NCBI GenBank assembly: GCA_016462375.1
Contig: JAEMTJ010000027.1
Span: 1 to 17,220, forward strand
Direction of reading: 5' to 3'
Length of the DNA: 17,220 nucleotides
DNA from: Rhodoluna sp.
GTDB lineage: Bacteria > Actinomycetota > Actinomycetes > Actinomycetales > Microbacteriaceae
The notes beneath the pieces were generated by a model. The model saw only the letters and a list, made by a program, of their open reading frames with translations, was not told the origin of the DNA and did not search any database. The translations under genes and the position numbers were made by a program. This document shows positions 6,658 to 13,967 of the stretch, in pieces (within the stretch, counting starts at the first letter, position 1; the number at the start of each line of letters is the position of its first letter).

Positions 6658-7844
6658 CCACTCGGGTCCTGATTGAAGCAGACGGCGGCTCTCGGGGGAA
6701 CCCGGGTCCTGCTGGATCCGGTGCCGTTCTAATAGATTTCGACTCAGGGGCAATCCTTGCTGAAATCGCAATCTTTATCGGGGTAGCAACTAATAATGTC
6801 GCCGAGTATCGAGCAGTACTTGCTGCCATTGAGTTGGCAAACGAATTGACACCAGCGGCCAAGATTCTAGTTCGGATGGACAGCAAATTAGTTGTTGAGC
6901 AGATGTCTGGTCGATGGAAAATAAAGCATGAGGGTATGCAGGATTTATCTGCCCAGATGGTGAAAGCAATCGGCTCTAGGGATGTGACGTTCGAATGGAT
7001 TCCGCGTGAAGAAAACACCAAAGCTGATGCGCTAGCCAATGAGGCGATGGATGCAGGTAGCAGCGTCACTAGAAGATTTATTGGTGAGGTTGGCACTTCT
7101 ACCATTGACATTGTGACTTCGGTAAGTGAAGTCACTGCCGCCAATCTTGAATTTAATTCAGTTTTACCGAGTTCAGTCAGAGCACCGCAGGATGTCACCA
7201 AGAAAGTGACCACCATAATCCTGGTCAGGCATGGCAGGACTAAACTAACCGAATCTCATAAGCTCTCTGGTCGTGGCGGAGAGAACCCGCAACTATCTGA
7301 ACACGGTCGGGAAGATGCCAGGAGAGCAGCGGCTGAGGTAGCCAAGATAGGCAAGAGTTCGACATTCTCAAAGGTTTTAGCTCCAACGGCTATCATCAGC
7401 TCACCGATTGCAAGAACCATGGAAACCGCCCAGATTATCGGGAAAGAGCTAGGCTTGCCCGTCAGTGAATTGGATGACATCGCTGAGATATCTTTCGGCG
7501 AATGGGATGGATACACCAACCAACAGGCTGCAGATAACTGGCCAGATCATTTCAAGGCTTGGCGTGGAAGTTTAGAAATGTCTCCGCCCGGTGGTGAATC
7601 ATTGACAGAATTCGACCTACGGGTCCAACGTGGTAGAGCGAAGATACTAACTGACTATGAAGGCCAGACAGTAGTGGTGGTCAGTCACGTGATGCCAATC
7701 AGAGGCTTCGTAAGAGCCGCCGCCTTGGCGGATTGGCCAATTTATTGGCGCGTTACTGTTGCACCATGTTCTTTGACTGTGCTGCGCTTCTGGGGAGAAG
7801 AAGCTGCTGAGATCACAGCCGTAAATTACACTACCCATCTCTAA
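6654..7844 (+). CDS. Bifunctional RNase HI / histidine phosphatase (phosphoglycerate-mutase-like) fusion protein
   Basis: 396 residues from ATG 6654. An upstream in-frame GTG at 6633 lies inside the previous gene and is not needed. The N-terminal domain (1-140) is type I RNase H: DGGSRGNPG with Asp10, NVAEYRA with Glu51, RMDSK with Asp76 and KADALANEA with Asp125 give the four acidic catalytic residues for cutting RNA in RNA-DNA hybrids. A variable linker (about 140-185) leads to a histidine-phosphatase domain: LVRHG (nucleophile His193), SSPIARTMETA, FGEWDG (Glu283), and VSHVMPIRG (His345). It corresponds to M. tuberculosis Rv2228c, whose phosphatase half has been linked to alpha-ribazole phosphate. 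The true phosphatase substrate here is unknown. The ATGA overlap ties it to the zinc-ribbon gene. Confidence 0.95.
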   Translation: MTTRVLIEADGGSRGNPGPAGSGAVLIDFDSGAILAEIAIFIGVATNNVAEYRAVLAAIELANELTPAAKILVRMDSKLVVEQMSGRWKIKHEGMQDLSAQMVKAIGSRDVTFEWIPREENTKADALANEAMDAGSSVTRRFIGEVGTSTIDIVTSVSEVTAANLEFNSVLPSSVRAPQDVTKKVTTIILVRHGRTKLTESHKLSGRGGENPQLSEHGREDARRAAAEVAKIGKSSTFSKVLAPTAIISSPIARTMETAQIIGKELGLPVSELDDIAEISFGEWDGYTNQQAADNWPDHFKAWRGSLEMSPPGGESLTEFDLRVQRGRAKILTDYEGQTVVVVSHVMPIRGFVRAAALADWPIYWRVTVAPCSLTVLRFWGEEAAEITAVNYTTHL

Positions 7845-7849
7845 GCCTT

Positions 7850-7876
7850 TTGCTATCGACCCAACTGCATTACCCT
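7850..7876 (+). promoter_or_regulatory. Probable rnpB promoter
   Basis: TTGCTA (7850-7855) and TACCCT (7871-7876) stand 15 bases apart (16 if TTTGCT at 7849 is taken as the -35). Counting seven bases past the -10 gives a start at 7883, exactly where the paired 5' end of the RNase P RNA begins. It lies immediately after the stop of the preceding operon, for which no terminator was seen. Confidence 0.5.
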
Positions 7877-7882
7877 AGAAGC

Positions 7883-8233
7883 GGAAGGGTCGGCTAGACG
7901 GTCGCGGTAGCGTAAAGCTAACGAGGAACGTCCGGGCTCCATAGAGCGCAGTGGTGGGTAACACCCACTCGGTGTAAACCGCAAGAAAGTGCAACAGAGA
8001 GTAGACCGCCACGAAAGTGGTAAGGCTGAAACGGTGGTGTAAGAGACCACCAGCGTTCTAGGTAACTAGAGCGGCTAGGTAAACCTCGCTGGGAGCAAGG
8101 TCGAACAGAAGGCGTTTGAGGGCTGCTCGCCCAAGTCTTCGGGTAGACCGCTTGATGGCAGTGGTAACACTGTCACTAGATAGATGGCCGTCACCGAAAG
8201 GGACAGAACCCGGCGTATCGGCCGACCCTCCCA
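7883..8233 (+). ncRNA. rnpB: RNase P RNA, bacterial type A
   Basis: This is the catalytic RNA that removes 5' leaders from pre-tRNAs, together with the RnpA protein. Terminal helix P1 is visible: GGGTCGGC (7887-7894) pairs with GCCGACCC (8221-8228). The conserved 5' core GAGGAACGTCCGGGC is at 7923-7937, GGGAGCAAGG near 8090-8100, and the 3' core ACAGAACCCGGCGTA at 8203-8217; the two outer cores form P4. GGTAGACC at 8142-8149 is the L15 GGU motif that pairs with tRNA 3' CCA. The length is near 350 nt, normal for type A. The ends are estimated from P1 and the promoter. It points at ppgK, whose stop codon begins at about the last base of P1. Confidence 0.94.
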
Positions 8234-8255
8234 CTAATCAGTGTCGTGCTTTTTT
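8232..8255 (+). terminator. Possible rnpB terminator inside the 3' end of ppgK
   Basis: Directly after P1, CACT (8232-8235) and AGTG (8240-8243) can form a small stem, and six T residues follow at 8250-8255. The stem is short and there are six bases between it and the T-run, so this is a weak intrinsic terminator at best. Any rnpB terminator must in any case lie within or antisense to ppgK, because no spacer exists. Confidence 0.3.
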
Positions 8256-8989
8256 GCAAAGTGTGCAGCACCTAAAATTCCAGCACTGTTTCTATTTGCT
8301 GCTGGAACTATCGGGGTTTTGATTTTTAGCAGAGGCAGGAAGAATTCGTGCTCTTTGGAAACACCACCTCCGACAATGATGAGATCGGGTGTCAAGAGAG
8401 CTTCTAAGTGAGAATAATATTTTTGCAAACGTTTAGCCCACTGTTCCCAGCTCAAGTTGCCCCGTTCCTTCGCTGAATAAGCAGCTTTAGATTCGTAGTC
8501 AACCCCATCGATTTCTAAATGACCCAGTTCTGCATTAGGAATGAGTTTTCCATTAAACATCAGCGCTGTCCCAATTCCTGTTCCCAAAGTAGTCATGACT
8601 ACCAGACCTCGGACGTCTTTTGCTGCACCATACCTAACTTCGGCAATACCAGCGGCGTCAGCGTCATTCAAAACGTGCACTTCTCTAGCCAGCTCATTTT
8701 CGAAGAAAGTATCAGCGTTGAATCCAATCCATTCTTTTGAAACATTGGCCGCAGACATAGTTCGGCCAGATTTCACTACGGCTGGAAAACAGATTCCGAC
8801 TGGAAGGCCTTGTGCTCCTGGCAGTTGAGCAATCAAATCCTTAAGAGCTTTTGCTATGGCCTTTGGAGTTCCTCCTGCAGGTGTCTCAAATCGGAGTCGT
8901 TCACTAAGCAGTGTTCCGTGCTTGGTGTCAACCACTGCACCCTTAATGCCAGTACCACCGATGTCTATGCCGATTGCCTTTTTACTCAT
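8234..8989 (-). CDS. ppgK: Polyphosphate glucokinase (ROK/ASKHA fold)
   Basis: 251 residues, the usual family length. It phosphorylates glucose to glucose 6-phosphate using inorganic polyphosphate, and in many cases also ATP, in the cytoplasm. Motifs: IGIDIGGTGIKGAVVD (phosphate-binding loop, residues 6-21), LNDADAAG with catalytic Asp109, TLGTGIG (134-140), NAELGHLEIDG (152-162), and DLIIVGGGVS (202-211). The whole pattern, including PNAELGHLE and VPAANRNSAGILGAA, matches actinobacterial PpgK rather than ATP-only ROK glucokinases. It is the second gene after map, with an 11-base gap and only a weak purine-rich ribosome-binding site, so it probably depends on map transcription. Its 3' end abuts rnpB tail to tail. 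Confidence 0.93.
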   Translation of the reverse strand: MSKKAIGIDIGGTGIKGAVVDTKHGTLLSERLRFETPAGGTPKAIAKALKDLIAQLPGAQGLPVGICFPAVVKSGRTMSAANVSKEWIGFNADTFFENELAREVHVLNDADAAGIAEVRYGAAKDVRGLVVMTTLGTGIGTALMFNGKLIPNAELGHLEIDGVDYESKAAYSAKERGNLSWEQWAKRLQKYYSHLEALLTPDLIIVGGGVSKEHEFFLPLLKIKTPIVPAANRNSAGILGAAHFAKKHDTD

Positions 8990-9000
8990 CTGATTCTTTT

Positions 9001-9870
9001 CTATGGAAGGGTTAGTATTTCTGCACCTGATTCGGTCACAACAAGGGTGTGCTCGAACTGCGCCGTAATGCTTTTGTCTTTAGTCAAAACTGTCCAGCCA
9101 TCGGGCCACATATCCCATTCATGAGTGCCAAGAGTCAGCATTGGTTCGATAGTAAACACCATGCCAACTTCCATAACATCAGAAAACTGTGGAGCACTGT
9201 CATAGTGGGGGATTATCAGACCGCTGTGAAAACTCTCACCGATGCCATGACCGGTGAAATCTCGCACTACCCCATAGCCGAATCGTTTGGCATAAGACTC
9301 AATGGTTCTTCCGATTAGATTCACCTGTCGGCCAGGGGCGACAACAGCGATTCCTCTGGCTAGGGCTTCTCGAGTTCGATCAACTAAATCAGAAACTTCT
9401 GGAGATACCTTTCCAACCAAAAAGGTCTGGTTGCTATCGCCGTGATAGCCATCTAGGAAAGCAGTGATGTCGATGTTTACGATGTCTCCTTCGATCAACA
9501 CAGTGTCATCTGGTATTCCGTGACAGATGACCTCATTGATCGACGAGCAGATTGATTTTGGATAACCCCGATAGCCGAGAGTGGATGGGTAAGCGCCTTT
9601 TGAAACTATAAAATCGTGAGCCAACTTGTCCAACTCATCTGTAGTTACACCAGGTCTCACATTTTGACCAACGAGAGCAATCGCCTGTGCGGCAATCTTG
9701 CCTGCTGCACGAATCTTCTCTATTTGGGCAGGAGATTTTACATTTGAGCCTGTGAATTTCGCTGGAGCCTGTTTACCGACATATTCAGGTCTTGGAATGT
9801 TATCTGGAACCAAGAGTCTCGGGGAAACGGAGCCCGCGGTTAGCGTTCCGGTTACTGAGTCTCTTGGCAT
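9001..9870 (-). CDS. map: Methionine aminopeptidase, type I (actinobacterial class with N-terminal linker)
   Basis: 289 residues. It removes the initiator methionine from new proteins and is a cytoplasmic dinuclear metalloenzyme. Metal ligands are in the standard order: Asp134 (NIDITAF), Asp145 (HGDSNQTF), His208 (GHGIG), Glu242 (TIEPML) and Glu273 (QFEHT); His117 in ICHGIP lines the substrate pocket. The first about 45 residues are a proline-containing linker (RLLVPDNIPRPEYVG) like that of M. tuberculosis MetAP1c. The gene has a G-rich ribosome-binding stretch (GGATGGGGAT) just before ATG 9870, but TAGGAT also stands exactly six bases upstream of the ATG, so a leaderless transcript is possible. 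It is followed by ppgK in an operon and is divergent from the SPOR-like gene. Confidence 0.96.
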   Translation of the reverse strand: MPRDSVTGTLTAGSVSPRLLVPDNIPRPEYVGKQAPAKFTGSNVKSPAQIEKIRAAGKIAAQAIALVGQNVRPGVTTDELDKLAHDFIVSKGAYPSTLGYRGYPKSICSSINEVICHGIPDDTVLIEGDIVNIDITAFLDGYHGDSNQTFLVGKVSPEVSDLVDRTREALARGIAVVAPGRQVNLIGRTIESYAKRFGYGVVRDFTGHGIGESFHSGLIIPHYDSAPQFSDVMEVGMVFTIEPMLTLGTHEWDMWPDGWTVLTKDKSITAQFEHTLVVTESGAEILTLP

Positions 9871-9876
9871 ATCCCC

Positions 9877-9882
9877 ATCCTA
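9877..9882 (-). promoter_or_regulatory. Candidate -10 box (TAGGAT) for map, leaderless spacing
   Basis: Read on the minus strand, TAGGAT is followed by GGGGAT and then the map ATG. The six-base gap is the same geometry as at position 2959. Because GGGGAT also resembles a Shine-Dalgarno, either a leaderless message or a leadered one from a promoter further upstream is possible. Confidence 0.35.
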
Positions 9883-9924
9883 GGTTTCAGGGCTAAGTAT
9901 GCTCAGATATGAAACGCATAAGGA

Positions 9925-10119
9925 GTGAAGAAGATTACTGAACAAGAACAGCCAGAATTCTGGTTCAACACAAAAACCGGACTAGTCGAAGAAGGCAGGC
10001 AGGTCTTAGCGCTATACAGAATCGGCCCTTTTGCCACACGTTTGGAAGCTGAGAATGCGTTAAAGATTCTGAAACAACGTTCGAAAACTTGGACTGAGGA
10101 AGAGCAAGAGGAGCGCTAA
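9925..10119 (+). CDS. Small SPOR-like protein
   Basis: 64 residues from GTG 9925: charged N-terminus, then FWFNTKTGLVEEGRQ, GPFATRLEAENALKIL (about 34-49) and an acidic tail. The GPxATxxEAExAL pattern is the second half of a SPOR-like (sporulation-related, peptidoglycan-binding type) repeat, and short actinobacterial proteins of this form are usually annotated as SPOR-domain or hypothetical. There is no signal peptide or membrane segment, so it should be cytoplasmic and not a cell-wall binder in the classical way. The start is uncertain: AAGGAG (9920-9925) overlaps the GTG, too close to serve it normally. TATGCT at 9898-9903 is a possible -10. Its stop touches the stop of panB with no gap. 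Confidence 0.75.
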   Translation: MKKITEQEQPEFWFNTKTGLVEEGRQVLALYRIGPFATRLEAENALKILKQRSKTWTEEEQEER

Positions 10120-10932
10120 TTACTGGTGAGATTGCTCTTGGCTGGGAAATTCGCTAGAGAGAACTTCAGTACGGTATCTGCTAGCTGCCTGCAACAGAAT
10201 CTCACGTAGATTCGCATACTGCTTCACGAATTTCCTTGGAGTGCCAGGGTATAGACCCGCAAAATCCGTCCAAACCAGAATCTGGCCATCAGTTCCAGAT
10301 CCTGCACCGATACCGATAGTTGGAATGGATAGCAGTTGAGTTACCTCACTGGCTAACTCTGCAGGAACAAGTTCCAGGACAACGGCAAAGGCCCCGGCAT
10401 CCTGAACAGCTTTAGCATCTGCCAGCAGTGCATCTGCTGAGTCCCCTCGGCCTTGCACTTTAGCTCCACCCAAAGTGTTGACGCTCTGCGGTGTGAAACC
10501 AATATGAGCCATCACTGGGATACCGGCTTTAGTTAAACCTTCTATTTGATCCACACTTCTTAGGCCACCTTCTAGTTTCACTCCACCAGCGTTAGTTGAC
10601 TTCATTATTTGGATTGCATTCGCTAGCGCGATTTCTGGGCTGCCCTCGTAGCTGCCAAAGGGCATGTCGACGACAACCAGAGCTCGTTTCGCAGATCCTG
10701 CAACAGCTCGACCGAACGGAATCATTTCTTCTACGGTGATTGGTAGCGTGTTTTTGTATCCGAGAGCATTATCTGCAGCGGAATCACCAACAAGCAGTAC
10801 CTCTATTCCCGCTTCATCAAAGATACCTGCGGTCAGAGAATCATAAGAAGTTAGGCAAGAGAATTTCTGCTTGTTGTTCTTGAACTCTCGAAGAGTGCTT
10901 GTTCTAATTATCTTTGGGGTGAATTCAGTCAT
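10120..10932 (-). CDS. panB: 3-methyl-2-oxobutanoate hydroxymethyltransferase (ketopantoate hydroxymethyltransferase)
   Basis: 270 residues. First committed step of pantothenate (coenzyme A) synthesis: transfers a hydroxymethyl group from methylenetetrahydrofolate to alpha-ketoisovalerate. The (beta/alpha)8 barrel motifs are present: LTSYDSLTAGIFDEAG, LLVGDSAADNALGY with Mg ligand Asp50, VVDMPFGSY with Asp89, GGVKLEGG with Lys119, MAHIGFTPQSVN, VLELVP with catalytic Glu187, and IGIGAGSGTDGQILV. The start ATG 10932 lies two bases after the nadE stop, so the two are co-transcribed and likely translationally coupled. Together they give an operon for two cofactors, NAD and coenzyme A. It converges with the SPOR-like gene with zero spacing (TAA/TTA). 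Confidence 0.96.
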   Translation of the reverse strand: MTEFTPKIIRTSTLREFKNNKQKFSCLTSYDSLTAGIFDEAGIEVLLVGDSAADNALGYKNTLPITVEEMIPFGRAVAGSAKRALVVVDMPFGSYEGSPEIALANAIQIMKSTNAGGVKLEGGLRSVDQIEGLTKAGIPVMAHIGFTPQSVNTLGGAKVQGRGDSADALLADAKAVQDAGAFAVVLELVPAELASEVTQLLSIPTIGIGAGSGTDGQILVWTDFAGLYPGTPRKFVKQYANLREILLQAASRYRTEVLSSEFPSQEQSHQ

Positions 10933-10934
10933 GG

Positions 10935-12596
10935 CTAGCCTTTGTATTTGTTAGTAATTGGAAGTCTTCTATCTCTACCGAAAGCCATACCAGTTATCTT
11001 TGGTCCAATCGCTCCCTGGCGTCTTTTCCACTCTGCTCGATCAACAAGGGTGAGAACTTTTTCGATAATGGCCTGATCAAAGCCCAGCAGGACTAAATCC
11101 GCTCTAGATTTACGCTGGTTGATGTAGCTCTCGAGGATCGCATCCAACACGTCATAAGGTGGCAAGCTGTCTTGATCAACTTGATCGGGCCTCAGTTCTG
11201 CAGACGGTGGTTTTTCAATTGAGCTAACAGGAATTGGTTCAACTTCATTTCTCGAACGCGCATAATCGTTGCGCCACTTGGCAAGCTCCCACACCAAACT
11301 CTTTTCGACATCTTTCAGGGGAGCGTAGCCTCCAACTGAGTCTCCATAAATCGTGGAATAGCCGACGGCAAGCTCTGACTTATTGCCAGTGGTGAGCGTT
11401 AGGTGGCCTTCCTTATTGCTAAGAGCCATCAGAATGACACCGCGAACTCTCGCCTGAAGATTCTCTGCTGGCAGACCGGTTAGATCAAGAGCCGACTCAA
11501 AAGGTGAAACAAGATTCTCGATTGCCTGAATTCGATAGTTGATTCCCCGTCTAGAAGCCAAATCTTCTGCATCATCTTTTGAACCCGTTGAGGAATATCT
11601 ACTGGGCATTGAAACCCCAAAAACGTTCTCTGGCCCTATTGCATCGGCAGCAATGGTGGCGCAGACTGCAGAATCGATTCCACCACTTAGTCCCAGAACT
11701 ACGGATTTGAAACCATTCTTTTGAATGTAGTCGCGAAGCCCAAGAACTAGTGCGTTCCATGCTTGCCAATTGTCATTTGGCTTTGTGAGGTGGTGTTCAC
11801 CAACAACTGCCATGTCATCTTTTGCTGCAATATCGATAAACACTAAATCCGACTTGAACTGCTTAGCTCTAGCAATCAATCTGCCCTTGCTATCGATAAC
11901 TATTGAGTCTCCGTCAAAGACAAGATCATCCTGCCCACCGACGAGATTTACGTATGCTGCCGCACAATCCTGGCGCTGGACTAGATTCTTCACCAAAGAA
12001 AGACGCTTATCGTCCTTATCAATTTCAAAAGGCGAACCATTAAGAATTAGAGCGACGTCGGTCTTTGCATCGGCCAGCTTTGATACTGGGCCGCCCTCTT
12101 GCCAGATGTCCTCACAGATAACAGTTGAAAACTTGAGGCCCTTGTGTTCAAAAGTGAGCAATTCATTACCTGGAACAAAGTTGCGGTATTCGTCGAATAC
12201 CGAATAGTTGGGTAGATGATGTTTAGCGTAAGTGCCAATTACTTCGCCACCGCGGATTACGCTCGCGCAGTTTTTAGCGATAGCCCAGCCGGTTTGTTCT
12301 TGCACGTTAGCCATCGCTGGGTGGCCTATCACAACAGCCAAGTCTTCGTAGCCGAGCTCAACAACCTTTGAGGCAAGGGCTTTGACCGCCAGCTCCGCCT
12401 CTAGGATGAAGGATTCTCTGCTCGCTAAATCCTCGATAGGGTATCCGGTGAGGGCCATTTCCCCAAAGACGAGAATGTCCGCGCCAACTTGCTTGGCCAA
12501 TACGACCTGCTCCAGTATCTGCGCGAGGTTAGCCTGAATCGCTCCAACAGTTGGATTGGTTTGCGCTAGGGCTAGGCGAACATTCGGCATAACCAT
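10935..12596 (-). CDS. nadE: Glutamine-dependent NAD+ synthetase
   Basis: 553 residues from ATG 12596; ATG 12590 (551 residues) is nearly as good, and the TTG at 12614 is less likely. It converts nicotinate adenine dinucleotide to NAD+ with ATP and glutamine. The N-terminal nitrilase-type glutaminase domain has Glu46 (FGEMALTGYP), Lys125 (YAKHHLPNY) and Cys161 (VICEDIW). The C-terminal synthetase domain has the PPi-loop LGLSGGIDSAV (SGGIDS at 304-309), TTGNKSELAVGYSTIYGD, and a C-terminal KRRQ ... RRLPITN. This is the shorter two-domain form, not the about 680-residue mycobacterial type. No Shine-Dalgarno precedes the ATG codons, and GATACT lies six bases before 12596, suggesting a leaderless mRNA. 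panB follows in the operon; glnA2, the source of its glutamine, is divergent. Confidence 0.95.
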   Translation of the reverse strand: MVMPNVRLALAQTNPTVGAIQANLAQILEQVVLAKQVGADILVFGEMALTGYPIEDLASRESFILEAELAVKALASKVVELGYEDLAVVIGHPAMANVQEQTGWAIAKNCASVIRGGEVIGTYAKHHLPNYSVFDEYRNFVPGNELLTFEHKGLKFSTVICEDIWQEGGPVSKLADAKTDVALILNGSPFEIDKDDKRLSLVKNLVQRQDCAAAYVNLVGGQDDLVFDGDSIVIDSKGRLIARAKQFKSDLVFIDIAAKDDMAVVGEHHLTKPNDNWQAWNALVLGLRDYIQKNGFKSVVLGLSGGIDSAVCATIAADAIGPENVFGVSMPSRYSSTGSKDDAEDLASRRGINYRIQAIENLVSPFESALDLTGLPAENLQARVRGVILMALSNKEGHLTLTTGNKSELAVGYSTIYGDSVGGYAPLKDVEKSLVWELAKWRNDYARSRNEVEPIPVSSIEKPPSAELRPDQVDQDSLPPYDVLDAILESYINQRKSRADLVLLGFDQAIIEKVLTLVDRAEWKRRQGAIGPKITGMAFGRDRRLPITNKYKG

Positions 12597-12601
12597 TAGC
12601 C

Positions 12602-12608
12602 TAGTATC
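12602..12608. promoter_or_regulatory. Overlapping back-to-back -10 boxes for nadE and glnA2
   Basis: On the plus strand TAGTAT (12602-12607) can serve glnA2, with the start near 12614 and AAAGG at 12618-12622 as ribosome-binding site. On the minus strand GATACT (12608-12603) can serve nadE, with the start on ATG 12596. The two hexamers share five base pairs, within a spacer of 33 bp. No clear -35 elements were seen for either direction. Confidence 0.45.
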
Positions 12609-12629
12609 AGGCAATCGAAAGGTACTCCC

Positions 12630-13967
12630 ATGGACAAACAGCGCGATTATGTGCTGCGCACTATTGAAGAGCGAAATGTTAAATTTGTCAGGCTTTGGTT
12701 CACCGATGTGGCTGGAACCCTAAAGTCTGTGGCTATCGCCCCAGCTGAGGTCGAAGGCGCGTTCGCTGAAGGTATTGGCTTTGACGGCTCTGCTATCGAA
12801 GGACTAGCTAGGTCCTATGAAGCAGATATGCTTGCGCAGCCTGATCCTTCTACTTTTCAAATCTTGCCTTGGCGCGGGGAAATTGACCCAACCGCCAGAA
12901 TGTTCTGCGATATCACCACCCCTGATGGGGTCCCGGCAGCAGCTGACCCTAGAAACGTTCTCAAGCGTGCCTTGGCTAAGGCTGCCAGCATGGGCTTCAG
13001 TTTCTATATCCACCCAGAGATTGAGTTCTATCTACTAAAGTCCTCTCAGATAGGCCCTGAAGGCCCAATTCCTGTTGATAAGGCTGGTTACTTCGATAAC
13101 GTGCCTGGTGGAACAGCGAATGATTTTAGACGTCGTGCTGTAACCATGCTTGAGCAGCTTGGCATTTCAGTTGAGTTCAGCCACCACGAGGGTGGACCTG
13201 GTCAGAACGAGATTGACCTGCGATATGCAGATGCCCTGACCATGGCCGATAACATCATGACTTTTAGAACAGTAATCAAAGAGGTCGCTATTGAGCAGGG
13301 TGTTTACGCGACGTTTATGCCAAAGCCGTTTACCGAGCACCCGGGTTCTGGTATGCACACCCACATGTCACTGTTCGAAGGGGACACCAATGCATTCTTT
13401 GATGCTTCTGGACAATATTCACTTTCTAAGACCGCAAGATCATTCATCGCAGGTCTTCTAAAACACGCTCCTGAGATCACTGCGGTGACCAACCAGTATG
13501 TGAACTCATACAAGCGTCTCTGGGGTGGCGGAGAAGCTCCGTCATTTGTCTGCTGGGGACACAACAACCGCTCAGCGCTAATCCGTGTTCCGCTATACAA
13601 GCCGAACAAGGGTAACTCTTCAAGAATCGAGTACCGAGCTATCGACTCTGCTGCAAACCCATATCTTTCTTATGCCTTGCTTCTTTCAGCTGGACTAAAA
13701 GGAATCGAAGAAGGTTACGAGCTTCCTGCAGAAACCGAAGACAATGTTTGGAACCTATCTGACTCGGAGCGCAGAGCAATGGGAATTCAACCACTTCCTC
13801 AATCATTAGATCATGCGATTCGTAAGCTTGAAGATTCAGAACTTGCTGCTGAAACTCTGGGGGAGAGTGTATTCAGCTATGTTCTTGCCAATAAGCGACG
13901 CGAGTGGAGCGACTACCGCGCGCAGGTAACTCCTTACGAATTGAAGACCAACCTCGAAGTTCTCTAA
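12630..13967 (+). CDS. glnA2: Glutamine synthetase type I, GlnA2 class
   Basis: 445 residues. Condenses ammonia and glutamate with ATP to make glutamine. GS signatures: FVRLWFTDVAGTLKSVAI, FDGSAIEG (51-58), HPEIEF (128-133, metal ligands Glu130/Glu132), VEFSHHEGGPGQNEIDL (181-197), HTHMSLFEG, NQYVNSYKRL (288-297) and NRSALIRVP. Sequence and length follow M. tuberculosis GlnA2 (446 residues, from memory). The GSI-beta adenylylation loop, normally NLYDL, reads DNVWNL at 371-376: Trp374 replaces the modified tyrosine, so this enzyme should not be a target of the neighbouring GlnE. The start ATG has GAAAGG eight bases upstream. Its stop overlaps the start of glnE (TAATG). It diverges from nadE. 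Confidence 0.95.
   Translation: MDKQRDYVLRTIEERNVKFVRLWFTDVAGTLKSVAIAPAEVEGAFAEGIGFDGSAIEGLARSYEADMLAQPDPSTFQILPWRGEIDPTARMFCDITTPDGVPAAADPRNVLKRALAKAASMGFSFYIHPEIEFYLLKSSQIGPEGPIPVDKAGYFDNVPGGTANDFRRRAVTMLEQLGISVEFSHHEGGPGQNEIDLRYADALTMADNIMTFRTVIKEVAIEQGVYATFMPKPFTEHPGSGMHTHMSLFEGDTNAFFDASGQYSLSKTARSFIAGLLKHAPEITAVTNQYVNSYKRLWGGGEAPSFVCWGHNNRSALIRVPLYKPNKGNSSRIEYRAIDSAANPYLSYALLLSAGLKGIEEGYELPAETEDNVWNLSDSERRAMGIQPLPQSLDHAIRKLEDSELAAETLGESVFSYVLANKRREWSDYRAQVTPYELKTNLEVL

Noticed and set aside
7853..8322. Open frames on both strands across the RNase P RNA
   Set aside because: The region has the conserved cores and P1 helix of RNase P RNA; open frames there are accidental.
8519..8828. Plus-strand open frames opposite ppgK
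   Set aside because: They are antisense to a complete polyphosphate glucokinase and have no start signals or recognisable motifs.
13904..13966. N-terminal extension of GlnE by 21 residues
   Set aside because: It would overlap the end of glnA2 by 64 bases; ATG 13967 gives a one-base stop-start overlap and the expected protein length.
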